This document shows, piece after piece, positions 16,617 through 26,591 of a stretch of DNA of 64,000 nt; positions within the stretch are counted from its first letter, which is position 1, and the number at the start of each line of letters is the position of its first letter. Both the position numbers and the translations under genes were made by a program. The notes beneath the pieces are model-generated. The model was not told the DNA's origin and did not search any database. It was given only the letters and a program-made list of their open reading frames with translations. This DNA is from Alistipes sp. An66 (GTDB lineage Bacteria > Bacteroidota > Bacteroidia > Bacteroidales > Rikenellaceae), in contig NZ_NFHT01000008.1 of the NCBI RefSeq assembly GCF_002161445.1, forward strand, positions 62,001 to 126,000, in the 5' to 3' direction.

Positions 16617-17693
16617 ATGATGACCAGACAGTTTATCACGCTCATAATCTTGATGCTATGCGGACTGACGGCCCGCGGGCAGCAGGTGCTGTCCTTCGAG
16701 AATCCGACCCGGGATTTCGGGACGATCCGCGAAGCCGACGGTCCCGTGAGCCACACCTTCACGGGCGTGAACCGCAGCGACAAGCCGCTGGTGATCCTCG
16801 ACGTGGTGACCTCCTGCGGCTGTACGGTTCCCCGCTTCTCGAAGCAGCCGATCCTGCCCGGCGGCAAGACAGAGATCACCGTCACCTACGACCCCGCAAA
16901 CCGTCCGGGGATCTTCAACAAGGATCTGACGGTCTATTCGAGCGAACGGAAAAAAATCGCCACACTCACCGTGCAGGGGAGCGTCACGCCGCGTCCGAAG
17001 AGCCTCGAAGAGCTCTACCCGATCGATGCCGGGGGCGGACTCCGCCTGACCACGACGCTCAACGCCTTCGCCTACCTCTATCCGGGACACCCCGTACAGG
17101 GGGCCATCGGCTACGTGAACGACTCCCGGCGCACGATCCGGCTCGAACTGCGCCCGACAGCGGCCAGCGGACTGCTCCGCACGGAGGCCCCGACGACGAT
17201 CGCTCCGGGTGAACGGGGCTCGATCAACGTCTCGTACCTCATTCCCGCGGAACAACCCCGCTACGGCACGGTGCGCGATGCGCAGGAGATCTTCGTCGAC
17301 GGGCGCAGCAACGGCACGGCCCTCGTGACGCACGGCATCGGCGTGGACCCGCGCCCGGCCCCCGATGCCGCGGCCCCGCGGAGCGAATATTCGGTCCAGA
17401 TCCTCAAATTCGGACCGGTGAAACACAGCGCATCGATTCGCAAACTCCCCGTCATGCTGTCGAATACCGGCAATGCGGAGCTGATCGTGCGGGCCGTCGA
17501 GGGGAAGGGAGAGGTCGCCACGACGTTCGCTCCCGGACTCCGGATCGCCCCCGGCGAGACGTTCCGCGGCGAAGTGCTGTTCGACCCCCGGACACAGGAG
17601 TACGGCGTGATGAGCGAACATCTTGTCGTGATAACGAACGACCCTGTACGTCCCATGCGGCGGATCCGCGTGACGGCTATCATCGAAGAGTAA
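16617..17693 (+). CDS. DUF1573 domain protein (secreted)
   Basis: A 358-residue exported protein. A signal peptide (about 1-22, FITLIILMLCGLTARG) is followed by a DUF1573 immunoglobulin-like domain: FENPTRDFGTIREADGPVSH, then SCGCTVPRFSKQPILPGG and YDPANRPGIFNKDLTVYS, which are the family signature. Two further Ig-like segments follow, the last ending VVITNDPVRPMRRIRVTAII. The start at 16617 is used because an upstream in-frame ATG (16560) precedes the promoter. It is probably periplasmic; function unknown. The NfnA-like gene follows 19 nt downstream. Confidence 0.88.
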   Translation: MMTRQFITLIILMLCGLTARGQQVLSFENPTRDFGTIREADGPVSHTFTGVNRSDKPLVILDVVTSCGCTVPRFSKQPILPGGKTEITVTYDPANRPGIFNKDLTVYSSERKKIATLTVQGSVTPRPKSLEELYPIDAGGGLRLTTTLNAFAYLYPGHPVQGAIGYVNDSRRTIRLELRPTAASGLLRTEAPTTIAPGERGSINVSYLIPAEQPRYGTVRDAQEIFVDGRSNGTALVTHGIGVDPRPAPDAAAPRSEYSVQILKFGPVKHSASIRKLPVMLSNTGNAELIVRAVEGKGEVATTFAPGLRIAPGETFRGEVLFDPRTQEYGVMSEHLVVITNDPVRPMRRIRVTAIIEE

Positions 17694-17712
17694 CACACAA
17701 ACGTATATATAA

Positions 17713-18597
17713 ATGTATCCCATTCTTGAAAAAAGACTCCTCGCAGAGGGAATCTGGCTGATGAAGATTCACGCTCCGCGCGTGGCCCATGCGGCCCAAC
17801 CCGGACAATTCGTCATCGTGCGGGCCGACGCACACGGCGAACGCATTCCGCTCACGATCTCCGACTTCGACGCCGCCGAAGGCAGCGTCACCATCGTCAC
17901 GCAGGCCATCGGGGCCTCGACCCGGAAAATCTGCTCGCTGGAACAGGGCGGGGCGTTGGCCGACTTCGCCGGTCCGCTGGGCCGCCCGTCGGAATTCGTG
18001 CACATGCCCCTCGACGAGCTGCGCAAGCGCCGCTACCTCTTCGTGGCCGGCGGCGTGGGAACCGCCCCGATCTACCCGCAGGTCAAGTGGCTCCACGAAC
18101 ACGGCGTGCGCGCCGACGTCATCATCGGCGCCAAGAACAGCCGGATGCTCATCTACACCGACGCCATGCGTGCCGTGGCCGAGAAGCTCTACATCGCCAC
18201 CGACGACGGTTCGGAGGGATTCAAGGGGATGGTCACGGGGCTGATCGAGGAGCTCGTCGAGCGGCGCGGCGAGCGTTACGACGAGTGCGTGGCCATCGGC
18301 CCGATGATCATGATGAAGTTCGTGGCCCTGACGACCCGCAAATACGGACTGAAAACCACCGTCTCGCTCAACGCCCTGATGGTCGACGGTACGGGGATGT
18401 GCGGCGCATGCCGCGTGACGGTCGGCGGGAAGACGCGCTTCACGTGCGTCGACGGCCCGGAGTTCGACGGCCACGAGGTCGATTTCGACGAGGCGATGCG
18501 CCGTCAGGGGATGTACCGCACCCAGGAGCAGCGCGCCGCGGCCATCGCGGACGAACGCGAAGCGGGACACGTATGCAGAATCGGTTTGGACAAATAA
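17713..18597 (+). CDS. NfnA-like FAD/NAD subunit (ferredoxin-NADP reductase alpha)
   Basis: A 294-residue flavoprotein. An FAD-binding domain (RIPLTISDFD, residues 45-53) is followed by an NAD-binding fold (VAGGVGTAPIYPQVK, 111-125) and a [2Fe-2S] site with D225, C230, C233 and C245, the Asp-plus-three-Cys pattern known for NfnA. With the next gene it should form the NADH-dependent ferredoxin:NADP oxidoreductase, which bifurcates electrons between NADH and ferredoxin to make NADPH. Related proteins are often annotated as sulfide dehydrogenase or dihydroorotate dehydrogenase electron-transfer subunit. Confidence 0.88.
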   Translation: MYPILEKRLLAEGIWLMKIHAPRVAHAAQPGQFVIVRADAHGERIPLTISDFDAAEGSVTIVTQAIGASTRKICSLEQGGALADFAGPLGRPSEFVHMPLDELRKRRYLFVAGGVGTAPIYPQVKWLHEHGVRADVIIGAKNSRMLIYTDAMRAVAEKLYIATDDGSEGFKGMVTGLIEELVERRGERYDECVAIGPMIMMKFVALTTRKYGLKTTVSLNALMVDGTGMCGACRVTVGGKTRFTCVDGPEFDGHEVDFDEAMRRQGMYRTQEQRAAAIADEREAGHVCRIGLDK

Positions 18598-18608
18598 CAG
18601 CGTAGAAC

Positions 18609-19994
18609 ATGGCAAACAAGATACCGCGCGTGCCGGTGCGCGAACAGGATCCGGCAATCCGGGCGACCAACTTCGAGGAGGTCTGCTACGGCTACGACCA
18701 GCAGGAGGCGATCCTCGAAGCGTCGCGCTGCCTGCGCTGCAAGAAGCCCCGCTGCGTGGAGGCCTGCCCCGTGGGGATCAACATCCCGGAGTTCATTGCG
18801 GCGCTGCACGAAGGCCGCGTGCAGGAGGCTGCGGAGATCATCTCCGCGGACAGCTCGCTGCCTTCGATCTGCGGACGCGTCTGCCCGCAGGAGACACAGT
18901 GCGAGGGTTCGTGCATCCTCGGCATCAAGGGCGAGCCGGTGGCCATCGGCAAGCTCGAACGCTTCGTCGGCGACTGGAAACTCGAACACGGCGCAGCCCC
19001 GAAGGCCGCAGCCCCGCGCAACGGCCGCAAGGTGGCCGTCATCGGCAGCGGCCCGGCCGGTCTGGCCTGCGCCAGCGATCTGGCCCGCATGGGCTACGGC
19101 GTGAAGATCTTCGAGGCGCTGCACGAGGCGGGCGGCGTGCTGGTCTACGGCATTCCGGAGTTCCGCCTGCCGAAGCAGCGGATCGTGGCCCGCGAGATCG
19201 AGGCCGTGAAGGCCCTGGGCGTGGAGATCGAAACCGACGTGATCGTGGGCCGCACCGTGACGATCGACTCGCTGCTGGACGAGGAGGGGTACGATGCCGT
19301 CTTCATCGGTTCGGGCGCCGGGCTGCCGCGCTTCATGGGCATCCCGGGCGAGAACCTCAACGGCGTGGTCTCGGCCAACGAGTTCCTCACGCGCGCCAAC
19401 CTGATGCACGCCTACGACGCCGCCTACGACACGCCGATCTACGTCGGGCAGCGCGTGGTCGTCGTGGGCGGCGGCAACGTGGCGATGGACGCCGTGCGCA
19501 CGGCCAAACGGCTGGGCGCCGACGCCACGATCGTCTACCGCCGTTCGGAGAAGGAGCTCCCGGCCCGCGTCGAGGAGGTCCACCACGCCCGCGAGGAGGG
19601 CATCTGCTTCCGGATGCTGACCAACCCCACCGAGGTGCTGGGCGACGAGCGCGGATGGGTCACGGGCGTGCGCTGCGTGGAGATGGAGCTGGGCGAACCC
19701 GACGAGAGCGGACGCCGCTCGCCGGTCGTAAAACCCGGCTCGGAGTTCGAGATTCCCTGCGACGTGGTGATCATGGCGCTGGGCACCTCGCCCAACCCGC
19801 TGCTGGCCGCCACGACCGAAGGGCTCGAAACCTCGCGCCGCGGCTGCATCACGGCCGACGAGCACGGCGCCACGACCCGCAAGGGGGTCTTTGCCGGAGG
19901 CGATGCCGTGACAGGAGCCGCCACGGTGATCCTCGCCATGGGGGCCGGACGCACCGCCGCAAAGGCCATCGACGAATATATCCGGTCGCTGTAA
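18609..19994 (+). CDS. gltA: NfnB-like NADPH-binding subunit (GltA-type)
   Basis: A 461-residue flavoprotein related to the glutamate synthase small subunit. The N-terminal domain holds two cysteine clusters for 4Fe-4S centres (C41, C44, C49, C53 and C88, C92, C98, C102). An FAD site GSGPAG (146-151) and an NADPH site GGGNVAMDAVRTAKR follow. Lacking a large glutamate synthase partner and sitting 11 nt after the NfnA-like gene, it is best read as NfnB rather than a true glutamate synthase subunit. The common automatic name is NADPH-dependent glutamate synthase. Confidence 0.9.
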   Translation: MANKIPRVPVREQDPAIRATNFEEVCYGYDQQEAILEASRCLRCKKPRCVEACPVGINIPEFIAALHEGRVQEAAEIISADSSLPSICGRVCPQETQCEGSCILGIKGEPVAIGKLERFVGDWKLEHGAAPKAAAPRNGRKVAVIGSGPAGLACASDLARMGYGVKIFEALHEAGGVLVYGIPEFRLPKQRIVAREIEAVKALGVEIETDVIVGRTVTIDSLLDEEGYDAVFIGSGAGLPRFMGIPGENLNGVVSANEFLTRANLMHAYDAAYDTPIYVGQRVVVVGGGNVAMDAVRTAKRLGADATIVYRRSEKELPARVEEVHHAREEGICFRMLTNPTEVLGDERGWVTGVRCVEMELGEPDESGRRSPVVKPGSEFEIPCDVVIMALGTSPNPLLAATTEGLETSRRGCITADEHGATTRKGVFAGGDAVTGAATVILAMGAGRTAAKAIDEYIRSL

Positions 19995-20058
19995 TACCGG
20001 GAAGCGGAAAAACAGTTATTTTTGCCGCGGAAAAAGCGACAATCAAAAAGTCAAGACC

Positions 20059-20706
20059 ATGAAAAACAAAAAACTGCTGTGGGCTGTCCTTGCTGCACTC
20101 GGGCTGGCGGCCTGCGGCGAACGGGAGCCCCGGACCTTCACGGGCTTCATCACCGACGCCACGATGAACACCGTCACGGTGCAGGATCAGTCGGCCGAAT
20201 CGACCTATACGTTCTTGACCGAGGAGGCCGACCGGAGCGAAGCCCACGGGCTGCTCGTGGGGGCGCCGGTGGTCGTGGACTACAAGGGCCGTCTGGAAGA
20301 GGGCGCCGAAGCGATAAAGGTGGCCACGAACCCCACCTATGCGGAGGCTGTCGGACGCTGGATGCTCTACGATCCGGAGAATCCGGAGTTCACGATGGGG
20401 ATCGACATCCGCATCGAGGGCGAAGCCGCCTCGATCCGCTCGGCGACGCTGGTCTATACGGGCTGGGAGCTGCTCGACGAGGCCGGGAAGATCCTGCTCA
20501 AAGGGCAGAGCATCGGCAACGGCGGGAGCTTCGACTTCTCCCAGACGGGCATCATCGCGAAGGATGCCGCCGGGAACTACACGCTGACGATCGAGGGGAC
20601 GAAGATCGTCTACGACAAGGTGCCGGAGACGGACGAGGTGCCGGAGATGGAGGAGCCCGCCGGGGAGGACGCAGCTCCGGAGGCGGAGGCCGCCGCAGAG
20701 GAGTAA
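20059..20706 (+). CDS. Lipocalin-like lipoprotein
   Basis: A 215-residue lipoprotein with lipobox LAAC (C19). The early TFTGFITDATMNTVTVQ segment and the later beta-rich region (MLYDPENPEFTMGIDIRIEG; YTLTIEGTKIVYDKV) look like the Bacteroidetes lipocalin-like family. The C-terminus is a low-complexity acidic tail of Glu, Ala and Pro. A TATTTTTG -7-like box is upstream. It is probably anchored in the periplasm or outer membrane; ligand unknown. Confidence 0.75.
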   Translation: MKNKKLLWAVLAALGLAACGEREPRTFTGFITDATMNTVTVQDQSAESTYTFLTEEADRSEAHGLLVGAPVVVDYKGRLEEGAEAIKVATNPTYAEAVGRWMLYDPENPEFTMGIDIRIEGEAASIRSATLVYTGWELLDEAGKILLKGQSIGNGGSFDFSQTGIIAKDAAGNYTLTIEGTKIVYDKVPETDEVPEMEEPAGEDAAPEAEAAAEE

Positions 20707-20726
20707 CCCCGCTCCACGGCATGAGA

Positions 20727-20762
20727 AAATCCCGTTGCAGGCTGCTGCAACGGGATTTTTGT
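20727..20762. terminator. Bidirectional terminator between the lipoprotein and GT9 genes
   Basis: Perfect 13-bp stem AATCCCGTTGCAG/CTGCAACGGGATT with a 4-nt loop and A/T runs on both sides. Confidence 0.92.
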
Positions 20763-20809
20763 CTTTCCGGAAACGGAAGGCCGTCGCCGGCATCGGACGT
20801 CGCCGGGAC

Positions 20810-21952
20810 CTATCGCCGGCCGGCCAGCCGGTCGGCCCGTTCGGCGACGGATTCGGGCGTCACGGCCGCCAGACAGCGCCAGTCGCCGTAACGGCAGGGC
20901 TTGTTGCCGAAGACCGAGCAGGGACGGCACGGCAGATCGGCCTGTACGATCCCCTCCTGCGGGACGCCGTAACCGAGGAACCCCAACCCGGGATGGGTGG
21001 CGCCCCAGACCGACACCACCGGGGTGCCGACCAGCGCCGCAAGGTGCATGACCAGCGAATCCATCGCCACCACGCAGTCGAGGTTCGAGACGAGGGCCAT
21101 CTCCCCGGCCAGCCGGACCTTTCCGGCAAGGGCCGTCACGTTGGAATAAGTCCGTTCCATCTCCTCGGCGAAGGTCCGTTCGGCCCCGCCGCCGCTGTGG
21201 ATAAAGACCCGGTCGAAACGCGCCGCAAGCAGCCCGACCAGTTCGCGGGCCTGCGCTTCGGGATAGGTCTTGCCCCGGTGGGCGGAGAAGGGCGCGAAGC
21301 CCACCCAGCGGCCCTGCTTCCCGCCGAAGGGATTTTCCAGCGCGCGGGGTGCGGCCGGCGCCGGGTCATCGAACACGAAGCCCAGCCGTCGGAAGACGTC
21401 GCAATAGCGCAGCACGGTATGGCGCAGCGGCTCCATGCCGCGGCCTCCGCAGCGGATGAAGCGGCGTTTTTCGGCGCGTCCCTTGTCGATATGGACCGCG
21501 GGGATGCCGTGCAGCCGCATCGAGAGGCGGAACGCCTTCGAGCGCAGCACGTCGTGGACGTCGGCCACGGCATCCACCCCGAGACGCCGCGCCTCGGCGG
21601 CCAGGCGCCACATGCCCCGCAGGGAGTGGTGCTCGCCTTTCGTGTCGACATCCAGAAAATCGACCCGCAGCCCCTCGAAGAAGGGGCGGAAGAGTTTCTG
21701 CGTCGCCACCGTGACGTGCAGGTCGGGATAAGCCGCCAGCAAAGGCCGCAGGGCATGGGGCAGCATCGCCACGTCGCCCATGGCCGAGGTGCGCAGCACC
21801 AGCAGGCGGCAGGGCTGTTTCCGATTCGCCGGACGCCGTTTTTCCTGCGCCGCCCGCTCCTCCACCGTCCGTTTCTCCTGTGCCCGCTCCTCCTGCGCCG
21901 CCCGGTCCGGCAACCCGCTCATCGGGCCCCCGCCGTTATTTTTTCTGCCCAT
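20810..21952 (-). CDS. Glycosyltransferase family 9 (heptosyltransferase-like)
   Basis: Up to 380 residues. The core begins at LLVLRTSAMGDVAMLPHALR, the GT9 N-terminal Rossmann motif; the C-terminal donor site shows VAMDSLVMHLAALVGTPVVSVWGATHP. It likely adds a heptose or related sugar to lipopolysaccharide core. A low-complexity charged stretch (EERAQEKR and EERAAQEKR) precedes the core and is atypical. The start is uncertain: the ATG at 21952 overlaps the DUF4254 stop by 17 nt, while the ATG at 21922 does not overlap. Confidence 0.88.
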   Translation of the reverse strand: MGRKNNGGGPMSGLPDRAAQEERAQEKRTVEERAAQEKRRPANRKQPCRLLVLRTSAMGDVAMLPHALRPLLAAYPDLHVTVATQKLFRPFFEGLRVDFLDVDTKGEHHSLRGMWRLAAEARRLGVDAVADVHDVLRSKAFRLSMRLHGIPAVHIDKGRAEKRRFIRCGGRGMEPLRHTVLRYCDVFRRLGFVFDDPAPAAPRALENPFGGKQGRWVGFAPFSAHRGKTYPEAQARELVGLLAARFDRVFIHSGGGAERTFAEEMERTYSNVTALAGKVRLAGEMALVSNLDCVVAMDSLVMHLAALVGTPVVSVWGATHPGLGFLGYGVPQEGIVQADLPCRPCSVFGNKPCRYGDWRCLAAVTPESVAERADRLAGRR

Positions 21953-22541
21953 AGAGGACGGGGTTCAACGACGGGTCGTTGTACATCTTCATCTGCTTGT
22001 AGGTCTTCATGTACTTGCGTCCCGCCTCGATGTCTTCGATCAGCTCCTCGATGGCCCGCGAAAGGTCCACCTGCTGCGTGAGCAGGACGTCCAGCTTGCG
22101 GCGGCACGCCTCACGGTGCGTCTCGTCGACATCCGTGCGCTCGGTCTCGCGCGCCATGTGGTAGATCTTCAACGCCAGGATCGAGAGCCGGTCGATGGCC
22201 CACGCCGGGGTCTCGGTGTTGAGCCGCGCATCGGCTGCCGGCGTGATGTCCTTGTATTTGTCCAGCAGGTAGGAGTCGACATACTCGACCATATCCGTAC
22301 GGTCCTGGTTCGACTTGTCGATCCGCCGCTTGATCTTCAACGCCTCCACCGGGTCGATCGCCGGGTCGCGGATGATGTCCTCGAGATGCCACTGCACGGT
22401 GTCGATCCAGTTCTTGTGGTAGAGCAGGTGGTCGATCGTGCCGGCGGCATAGGGGTTCTCGATCGGGTGGTCCACATCGTCCCAACGGTGGTAGTCCTCG
22501 ATGGAACGGTTGAAAATGCGGTTCGCGTTTTCGGTAAACAT
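21936..22541 (-). CDS. DUF4254 family protein
   Basis: A 201-residue soluble, charged, probably all-helical protein. SIEDYHRWDDVDHPIENPY and HLLYHKNWIDTVQWHLEDIIRDP match DUF4254, a Bacteroidetes family often encoded beside heptosyltransferase-like genes, as here. Function unknown; a role in lipopolysaccharide assembly is inference from context. It is transcribed from a promoter (22609-22638) that interleaves with that of the divergent glucosaminidase gene. Confidence 0.85.
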   Translation of the reverse strand: MFTENANRIFNRSIEDYHRWDDVDHPIENPYAAGTIDHLLYHKNWIDTVQWHLEDIIRDPAIDPVEALKIKRRIDKSNQDRTDMVEYVDSYLLDKYKDITPAADARLNTETPAWAIDRLSILALKIYHMARETERTDVDETHREACRRKLDVLLTQQVDLSRAIEELIEDIEAGRKYMKTYKQMKMYNDPSLNPVLYGQKK

Positions 22542-22562
22542 AGCTTCGGTTTTATGGGATTA

Positions 22563-22638
22563 TTGTTATTTTCAGCGGAAAATTATACCTTTGTCAGCAA
22601 TGATCAAACAAAGATAATGAATATTTCCAGAAAAGCAA
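22563..22638. promoter_or_regulatory. Interleaved divergent promoters
   Basis: Plus: TTG (22563-22565), 20 nt, TACCTTTG (22586-22593). Minus: TTGC (22635-22638), 18 nt, TATCTTTG (22609-22616). The -7 boxes are 15 nt apart, so the minus-strand -33 lies in the plus-strand coding sequence. Confidence 0.75.
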
Positions 22639-23621
22639 TACTTCTGGCGGCAATCCTCCTCGGCTGCGCAGTGCGGCTCACGGCCCAGGTGCGCCAGACC
22701 CGCGAAGAGTACATCGACCGCTACATGCACATCGCCATTGCCCACATGGAGCGCTACGGAATCCCCGCCAGCATCACCATGGCGCAGGGCATCCTCGAAT
22801 CGGACTGCGGCAACAGCCTGCTGTCGATGAAGTCCAACAACCACTTCGGCATCAAGTGCAAGAGCAACTGGAAGGGCGACCGGGTCTACCACGACGACGA
22901 CGCCAAGGGCGAATGCTTCCGGGCCTACCCCACCGTCGAGGCCTCCTACGAGGACCATGCCGAGTTCCTCGACTCGCAGCCGCGCTACGACTCGCTCTTC
23001 TCCTACGCCTCGGACGACTACAAGAGTTGGGCCCGGGGTCTGAAAGCCGCCGGCTACGCCACGGCCCCCGACTACGCCCAGCGGCTGATCCGCGTCATCG
23101 AGGAGAGCCAGCTCTACCTGCTCGACCGTCCGAACGGCGAACAGCTCTACGCCCGGCGGTTCGGGTTGGAGCGCAACCCGGAGGAGTGGTTCTCGTCGCA
23201 GTCGAGCGTCGAGGAGGTCGCCCGCACCGAGGCGGCCGTCGACCCGGACAACTACCGCGTGACGATCAACGCCCACGAGGGTTACAACGTCTACATGACC
23301 AACGGCGTGCACTACGTCACGGCCAAGGAGAACGACACCTACGAGAACATCGGGCGCAAGTTCCGCATCTCGGCGCGGAATCTGCGCAAGTTCAACGACC
23401 TGAAAGACAAGGAGGCGCAGCCGATGACGGGCGAGGTGGTCTACATCGAGCGGAAAAAACGCCGCTGGGAAGGCAATGCCCGGCACCACACCTGCCGTCC
23501 GGGCGAAACAGCCTATGCCGTAGGCCAGTCCTACGCGATCCGGACCCGCTCGATCGAGAAGCTCAACCGCCTCAAACCCGGCGAGACGCTCGAAGCCGGA
23601 CGCCAGCTGCGGATCAAATAG
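22617..23621 (+). CDS. Glucosaminidase with two LysM domains
   Basis: A 334-residue exported peptidoglycan hydrolase. A signal peptide (1-24) is followed by a mannosyl-glycoprotein endo-beta-N-acetylglucosaminidase (FlgJ-like) domain: ASITMAQGILESDCGNS with likely catalytic E61, then NNHFGIKCKSNW and YEDHAEFLDS. Two C-terminal LysM modules (HYVTAKENDTYENIGRKF; HHTCRPGETAYAVGQSY) should bind the glycan strand. The ATG at 22617 is used because upstream in-frame codons lie inside the promoter region. Confidence 0.92.
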   Translation: MNISRKAILLAAILLGCAVRLTAQVRQTREEYIDRYMHIAIAHMERYGIPASITMAQGILESDCGNSLLSMKSNNHFGIKCKSNWKGDRVYHDDDAKGECFRAYPTVEASYEDHAEFLDSQPRYDSLFSYASDDYKSWARGLKAAGYATAPDYAQRLIRVIEESQLYLLDRPNGEQLYARRFGLERNPEEWFSSQSSVEEVARTEAAVDPDNYRVTINAHEGYNVYMTNGVHYVTAKENDTYENIGRKFRISARNLRKFNDLKDKEAQPMTGEVVYIERKKRRWEGNARHHTCRPGETAYAVGQSYAIRTRSIEKLNRLKPGETLEAGRQLRIK

Positions 23622-23700
23622 ACGGACATCCCCGCCCCGCCGCCCCGAAAGCCGACCGGCACAAAACCCAACGACGAAAACAAAAAAACAACGACATACG

Positions 23701-24387
23701 ATGGAAACAACCCCCTTGCGAGCCAGGATCCTCGATACGATCATCCGCAAATCGACCCTCAAACAGAAGGTCTTCGACAACACGTTCGCAGCCTTCAACC
23801 TGTTGAAGGAGACGCTGCTGGAAATGGCCTCGGAGATGGACGACGAGCTGGACGGAAAGCTCGACCGGCGCGTGCGGATCGAATACCGCGACCGCGGGAA
23901 GTTCGAGGCGCAGTTGCAGGTGGCCAACGACCTGCTGATCTTCCAGATGCACACCGACGTCTTCGAATTCGACGCCAACCACCTGATCTGGCAGAACCCC
24001 TACGTGCAGTCTGACCGCGACAACTCCTACTGCGGCGTGATCAACATCTACAACTTCCTCTCCGACTCGTTCAAGTTCAACCGCAACGCCGACGAGGGAT
24101 ACCTCATCGGGCGGATCTTCATCAACCGCGAACGCTGCTACTTCGCCGAGGGGAAACAGCAGAACTCGATGCGTGCAATGAGCTTCGGGAAGGCCGAGAT
24201 CGACCGCGACGCCCTGGTCGACATTCTGGAAGCGGCCATTGCCTTCTCGCTGGACTTCGACCTGCTGATGCCGCCCTACGAGGAGAACAAGCGCGTCACG
24301 GTGGACCAGTTCAACACGAAGATGGACAACTCGAAGTTCGTGACCGGCAAACGCCTGGGCTACGATTTCGACGTCGAGGACATCTGA
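23701..24387 (+). CDS. Conserved hypothetical protein
   Basis: A 228-residue protein that I do not recognise by name. It has no signal peptide or membrane helix. It is acidic, with an N-terminal helical region (FDNTFAAFNLLKETLLEMAS) and a beta/alpha region rich in aromatic residues (YCGVINIYNFLSDSFKF; RCYFAEGKQQNSMRAM). It lies 79 nt after the glucosaminidase gene and 41 nt before the DPP-IV gene on the same strand, so it is likely in that operon. Clean frame and typical codon use support a real gene. Confidence 0.8.
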   Translation: METTPLRARILDTIIRKSTLKQKVFDNTFAAFNLLKETLLEMASEMDDELDGKLDRRVRIEYRDRGKFEAQLQVANDLLIFQMHTDVFEFDANHLIWQNPYVQSDRDNSYCGVINIYNFLSDSFKFNRNADEGYLIGRIFINRERCYFAEGKQQNSMRAMSFGKAEIDRDALVDILEAAIAFSLDFDLLMPPYEENKRVTVDQFNTKMDNSKFVTGKRLGYDFDVEDI

Positions 24388-24428
24388 CCGACCGGAGAGC
24401 AACGCAAAAACGAGGAACAGACCATACG

Positions 24429-26591
24429 ATGAAGAGACAAGAATTGCGGAGCGCGGGCCGGGCCGTGAAGATGCTGCTCGGAGCCGCGCTTCTGCTTGCC
24501 GGCGGCCGTGGCACGGCCGCGGGCGGGTATGCGGAGATCGCCCGGCTGAAAGGGCTGAACGAAACGGTGCGGGGGATCCGCACGATGAACGACGGCGAGC
24601 ACTACACCGTACTGGAAGGCAACGACATCCGCCGTTACGCCTATGCCGCGGAGACGCCGGGCGAGAGCCTGCTCCCGACACCGGCGCCGAACCTCGCCAT
24701 CACCGACTATACGCTGTCGCCCGACGAGCGATCGATCCTCATCGCTTCGGGTCGGAATCCCATCTACCGCCACTCCTACACGACGAGCTATTCGCTCATC
24801 CGCGACGGACGGATCCTCCCGGTGCTGCGCGATGCCGAAGCGCCGCGCGACGCCACGTTCTCGCCCGACGGGGGGCGCATCGTCTACTCCGACCGCAACG
24901 ACCTCTACGTCCATGACCTCACGACGCAGCAGACCCGCCGGATCACCGACGACGGCCGCTGGAACGAGGTGATCAACGGCACGACCGACTGGGTCTACGA
25001 GGAGGAGTTCGGCATCACGCGGGCCTACGCCTTCTCGCCCGACGGGCGGCGTCTGGCCTACCTGCGCTTCGACGAGAGCCGCGTGCCGCTCATGGAGATG
25101 ATGCGTTTCGACGGCAAGCTCTACAACCGGGCCTATTCGTTCAAGTATCCGAAGGCCGGCGAGGCCAACTCGGCGGTCGAGCTGTGGGTCGCCGACCTCG
25201 AAACGGGAGCGAAGCAACGCATCGACACGGGACCCGAAACCGACCAGTACATCCCCCGCATCGGCTGGACGCCCGACGGACGGCCGTGGTACTTCCGGCT
25301 GAACCGCCGCCAGAACACCTTCGAGATGATCGTCTGCGAACCCCACGGGGCGCAGCGCACGGTCTACGAGGAGCGGGCGCAGCAATACGTCGAGCGGGTC
25401 GATGACCGGACCGTGACGTTCGTCGACCGGGACCGTTTCCTCGTGCGGCAGGAGAGCCACACGGGCTACATGCACCTCTACCTGTACAGCCTGCGCCGCG
25501 GGCTGCTCGAACAGGTCACCAAAGGCGAATGGGAGGTCACCGAGGTCGTCGGCACGGACGGCAAGCGGGTCTGGTACCTCTCCACGGAGACCTCGCCGCT
25601 GCGCCGCAACCTGTACAGCGTGCGGCTCGACGGAAAGGACAAGCAGCGGCTCACGCAGGGCGAAGGCTACTACACGGTCGCTCCGAGCCGGGGGATGAAG
25701 TATTTCATCACGACCTTCTCGAACGTCGCGACGCCCAACGTCACGGAGGTCTGCGACGCCGCCGGACAGCGCATCCGCACGCTGGCCGACAGCCGCACGC
25801 TGCGGGAGGAGCTCGCGGCACACCCCCGTTCCGTCAAGGAGTTCTTCACGTTCACGACCGAGCGCGGCGACACGCTCAACGCCTACATCGTCAAACCCCT
25901 CGGTTTCGACCCCTCGCACCGCTACCCGGTGCTGCTGACCCAGTATTCGGGGCCGGGATCGCAGTCGGTGGCCGACCGCTGGTCGATCGACTGGGAGGAC
26001 GCCCTCGTCGAAAAGGGGTACGTCGTGGTCTGCGCCGACGGCCGCGGCACCGGCTTCCGGGGCGAGCGCTTCAAGAAGCAGACCTACGGACGCCTCGGGG
26101 CGCTGGAAGTCGAGGACCAGCTCTCGCTGGCCCGCCACATGGCGGCACAGCCCTGGGTGGACGGCGGCCGCATCGGCATCTACGGATGGTCCTACGGCGG
26201 ATTCATGGCGTTGAGCTGCGCCCTGAAAGGGCTCGGGACGTTCCGCATGGCCATTGCCGTGGCGCCCGTCACCTCGTGGCGCTACTACGACACGATCTAC
26301 ACGGAGATCTACAACAACCTGCCGCAATTCAACGCCGAGGGTTACGACAAATACTCCCCGATTCACTTCGCGCGGATGCTCGACGACCGCCGCACGCGGC
26401 TGCTCCTCATCCACGGCACGGCCGACGACAACGTCCACTTCCAGAACACCGTGGAGATGGCCCGGGCCCTCAACCGCGCCGGCAAGCAGTACGACATGAT
26501 GGTCTATCCCGACCAGAACCACTCGATGCAGCCCGACGCCACGGGCCACGTCCGGCAGAAGATGATCGACTACACGCTGGAACACCTATGA
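24429..26591 (+). CDS. Dipeptidyl peptidase IV (S9B)
   Basis: A 720-residue secreted serine peptidase that removes X-Pro or X-Ala dipeptides from peptide N-termini. A signal region (about 1-31) is followed by the DPPIV beta-propeller with the WVYEEEFG motif, whose two Glu bind the substrate N-terminus. The C-terminal hydrolase has S588 in GWSYGGF, D666 in HGTADDN and H698 in DQNHS. It probably acts in the periplasm in peptide nutrition. Its TGA overlaps the ATG of ogt. Confidence 0.96.
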   Translation: MKRQELRSAGRAVKMLLGAALLLAGGRGTAAGGYAEIARLKGLNETVRGIRTMNDGEHYTVLEGNDIRRYAYAAETPGESLLPTPAPNLAITDYTLSPDERSILIASGRNPIYRHSYTTSYSLIRDGRILPVLRDAEAPRDATFSPDGGRIVYSDRNDLYVHDLTTQQTRRITDDGRWNEVINGTTDWVYEEEFGITRAYAFSPDGRRLAYLRFDESRVPLMEMMRFDGKLYNRAYSFKYPKAGEANSAVELWVADLETGAKQRIDTGPETDQYIPRIGWTPDGRPWYFRLNRRQNTFEMIVCEPHGAQRTVYEERAQQYVERVDDRTVTFVDRDRFLVRQESHTGYMHLYLYSLRRGLLEQVTKGEWEVTEVVGTDGKRVWYLSTETSPLRRNLYSVRLDGKDKQRLTQGEGYYTVAPSRGMKYFITTFSNVATPNVTEVCDAAGQRIRTLADSRTLREELAAHPRSVKEFFTFTTERGDTLNAYIVKPLGFDPSHRYPVLLTQYSGPGSQSVADRWSIDWEDALVEKGYVVVCADGRGTGFRGERFKKQTYGRLGALEVEDQLSLARHMAAQPWVDGGRIGIYGWSYGGFMALSCALKGLGTFRMAIAVAPVTSWRYYDTIYTEIYNNLPQFNAEGYDKYSPIHFARMLDDRRTRLLLIHGTADDNVHFQNTVEMARALNRAGKQYDMMVYPDQNHSMQPDATGHVRQKMIDYTLEHL

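Noticed and set aside
18609..19994. True glutamate synthase small subunit
   Set aside because: No large subunit is present, and the NfnA-like gene directly upstream fits an NfnAB pair better.
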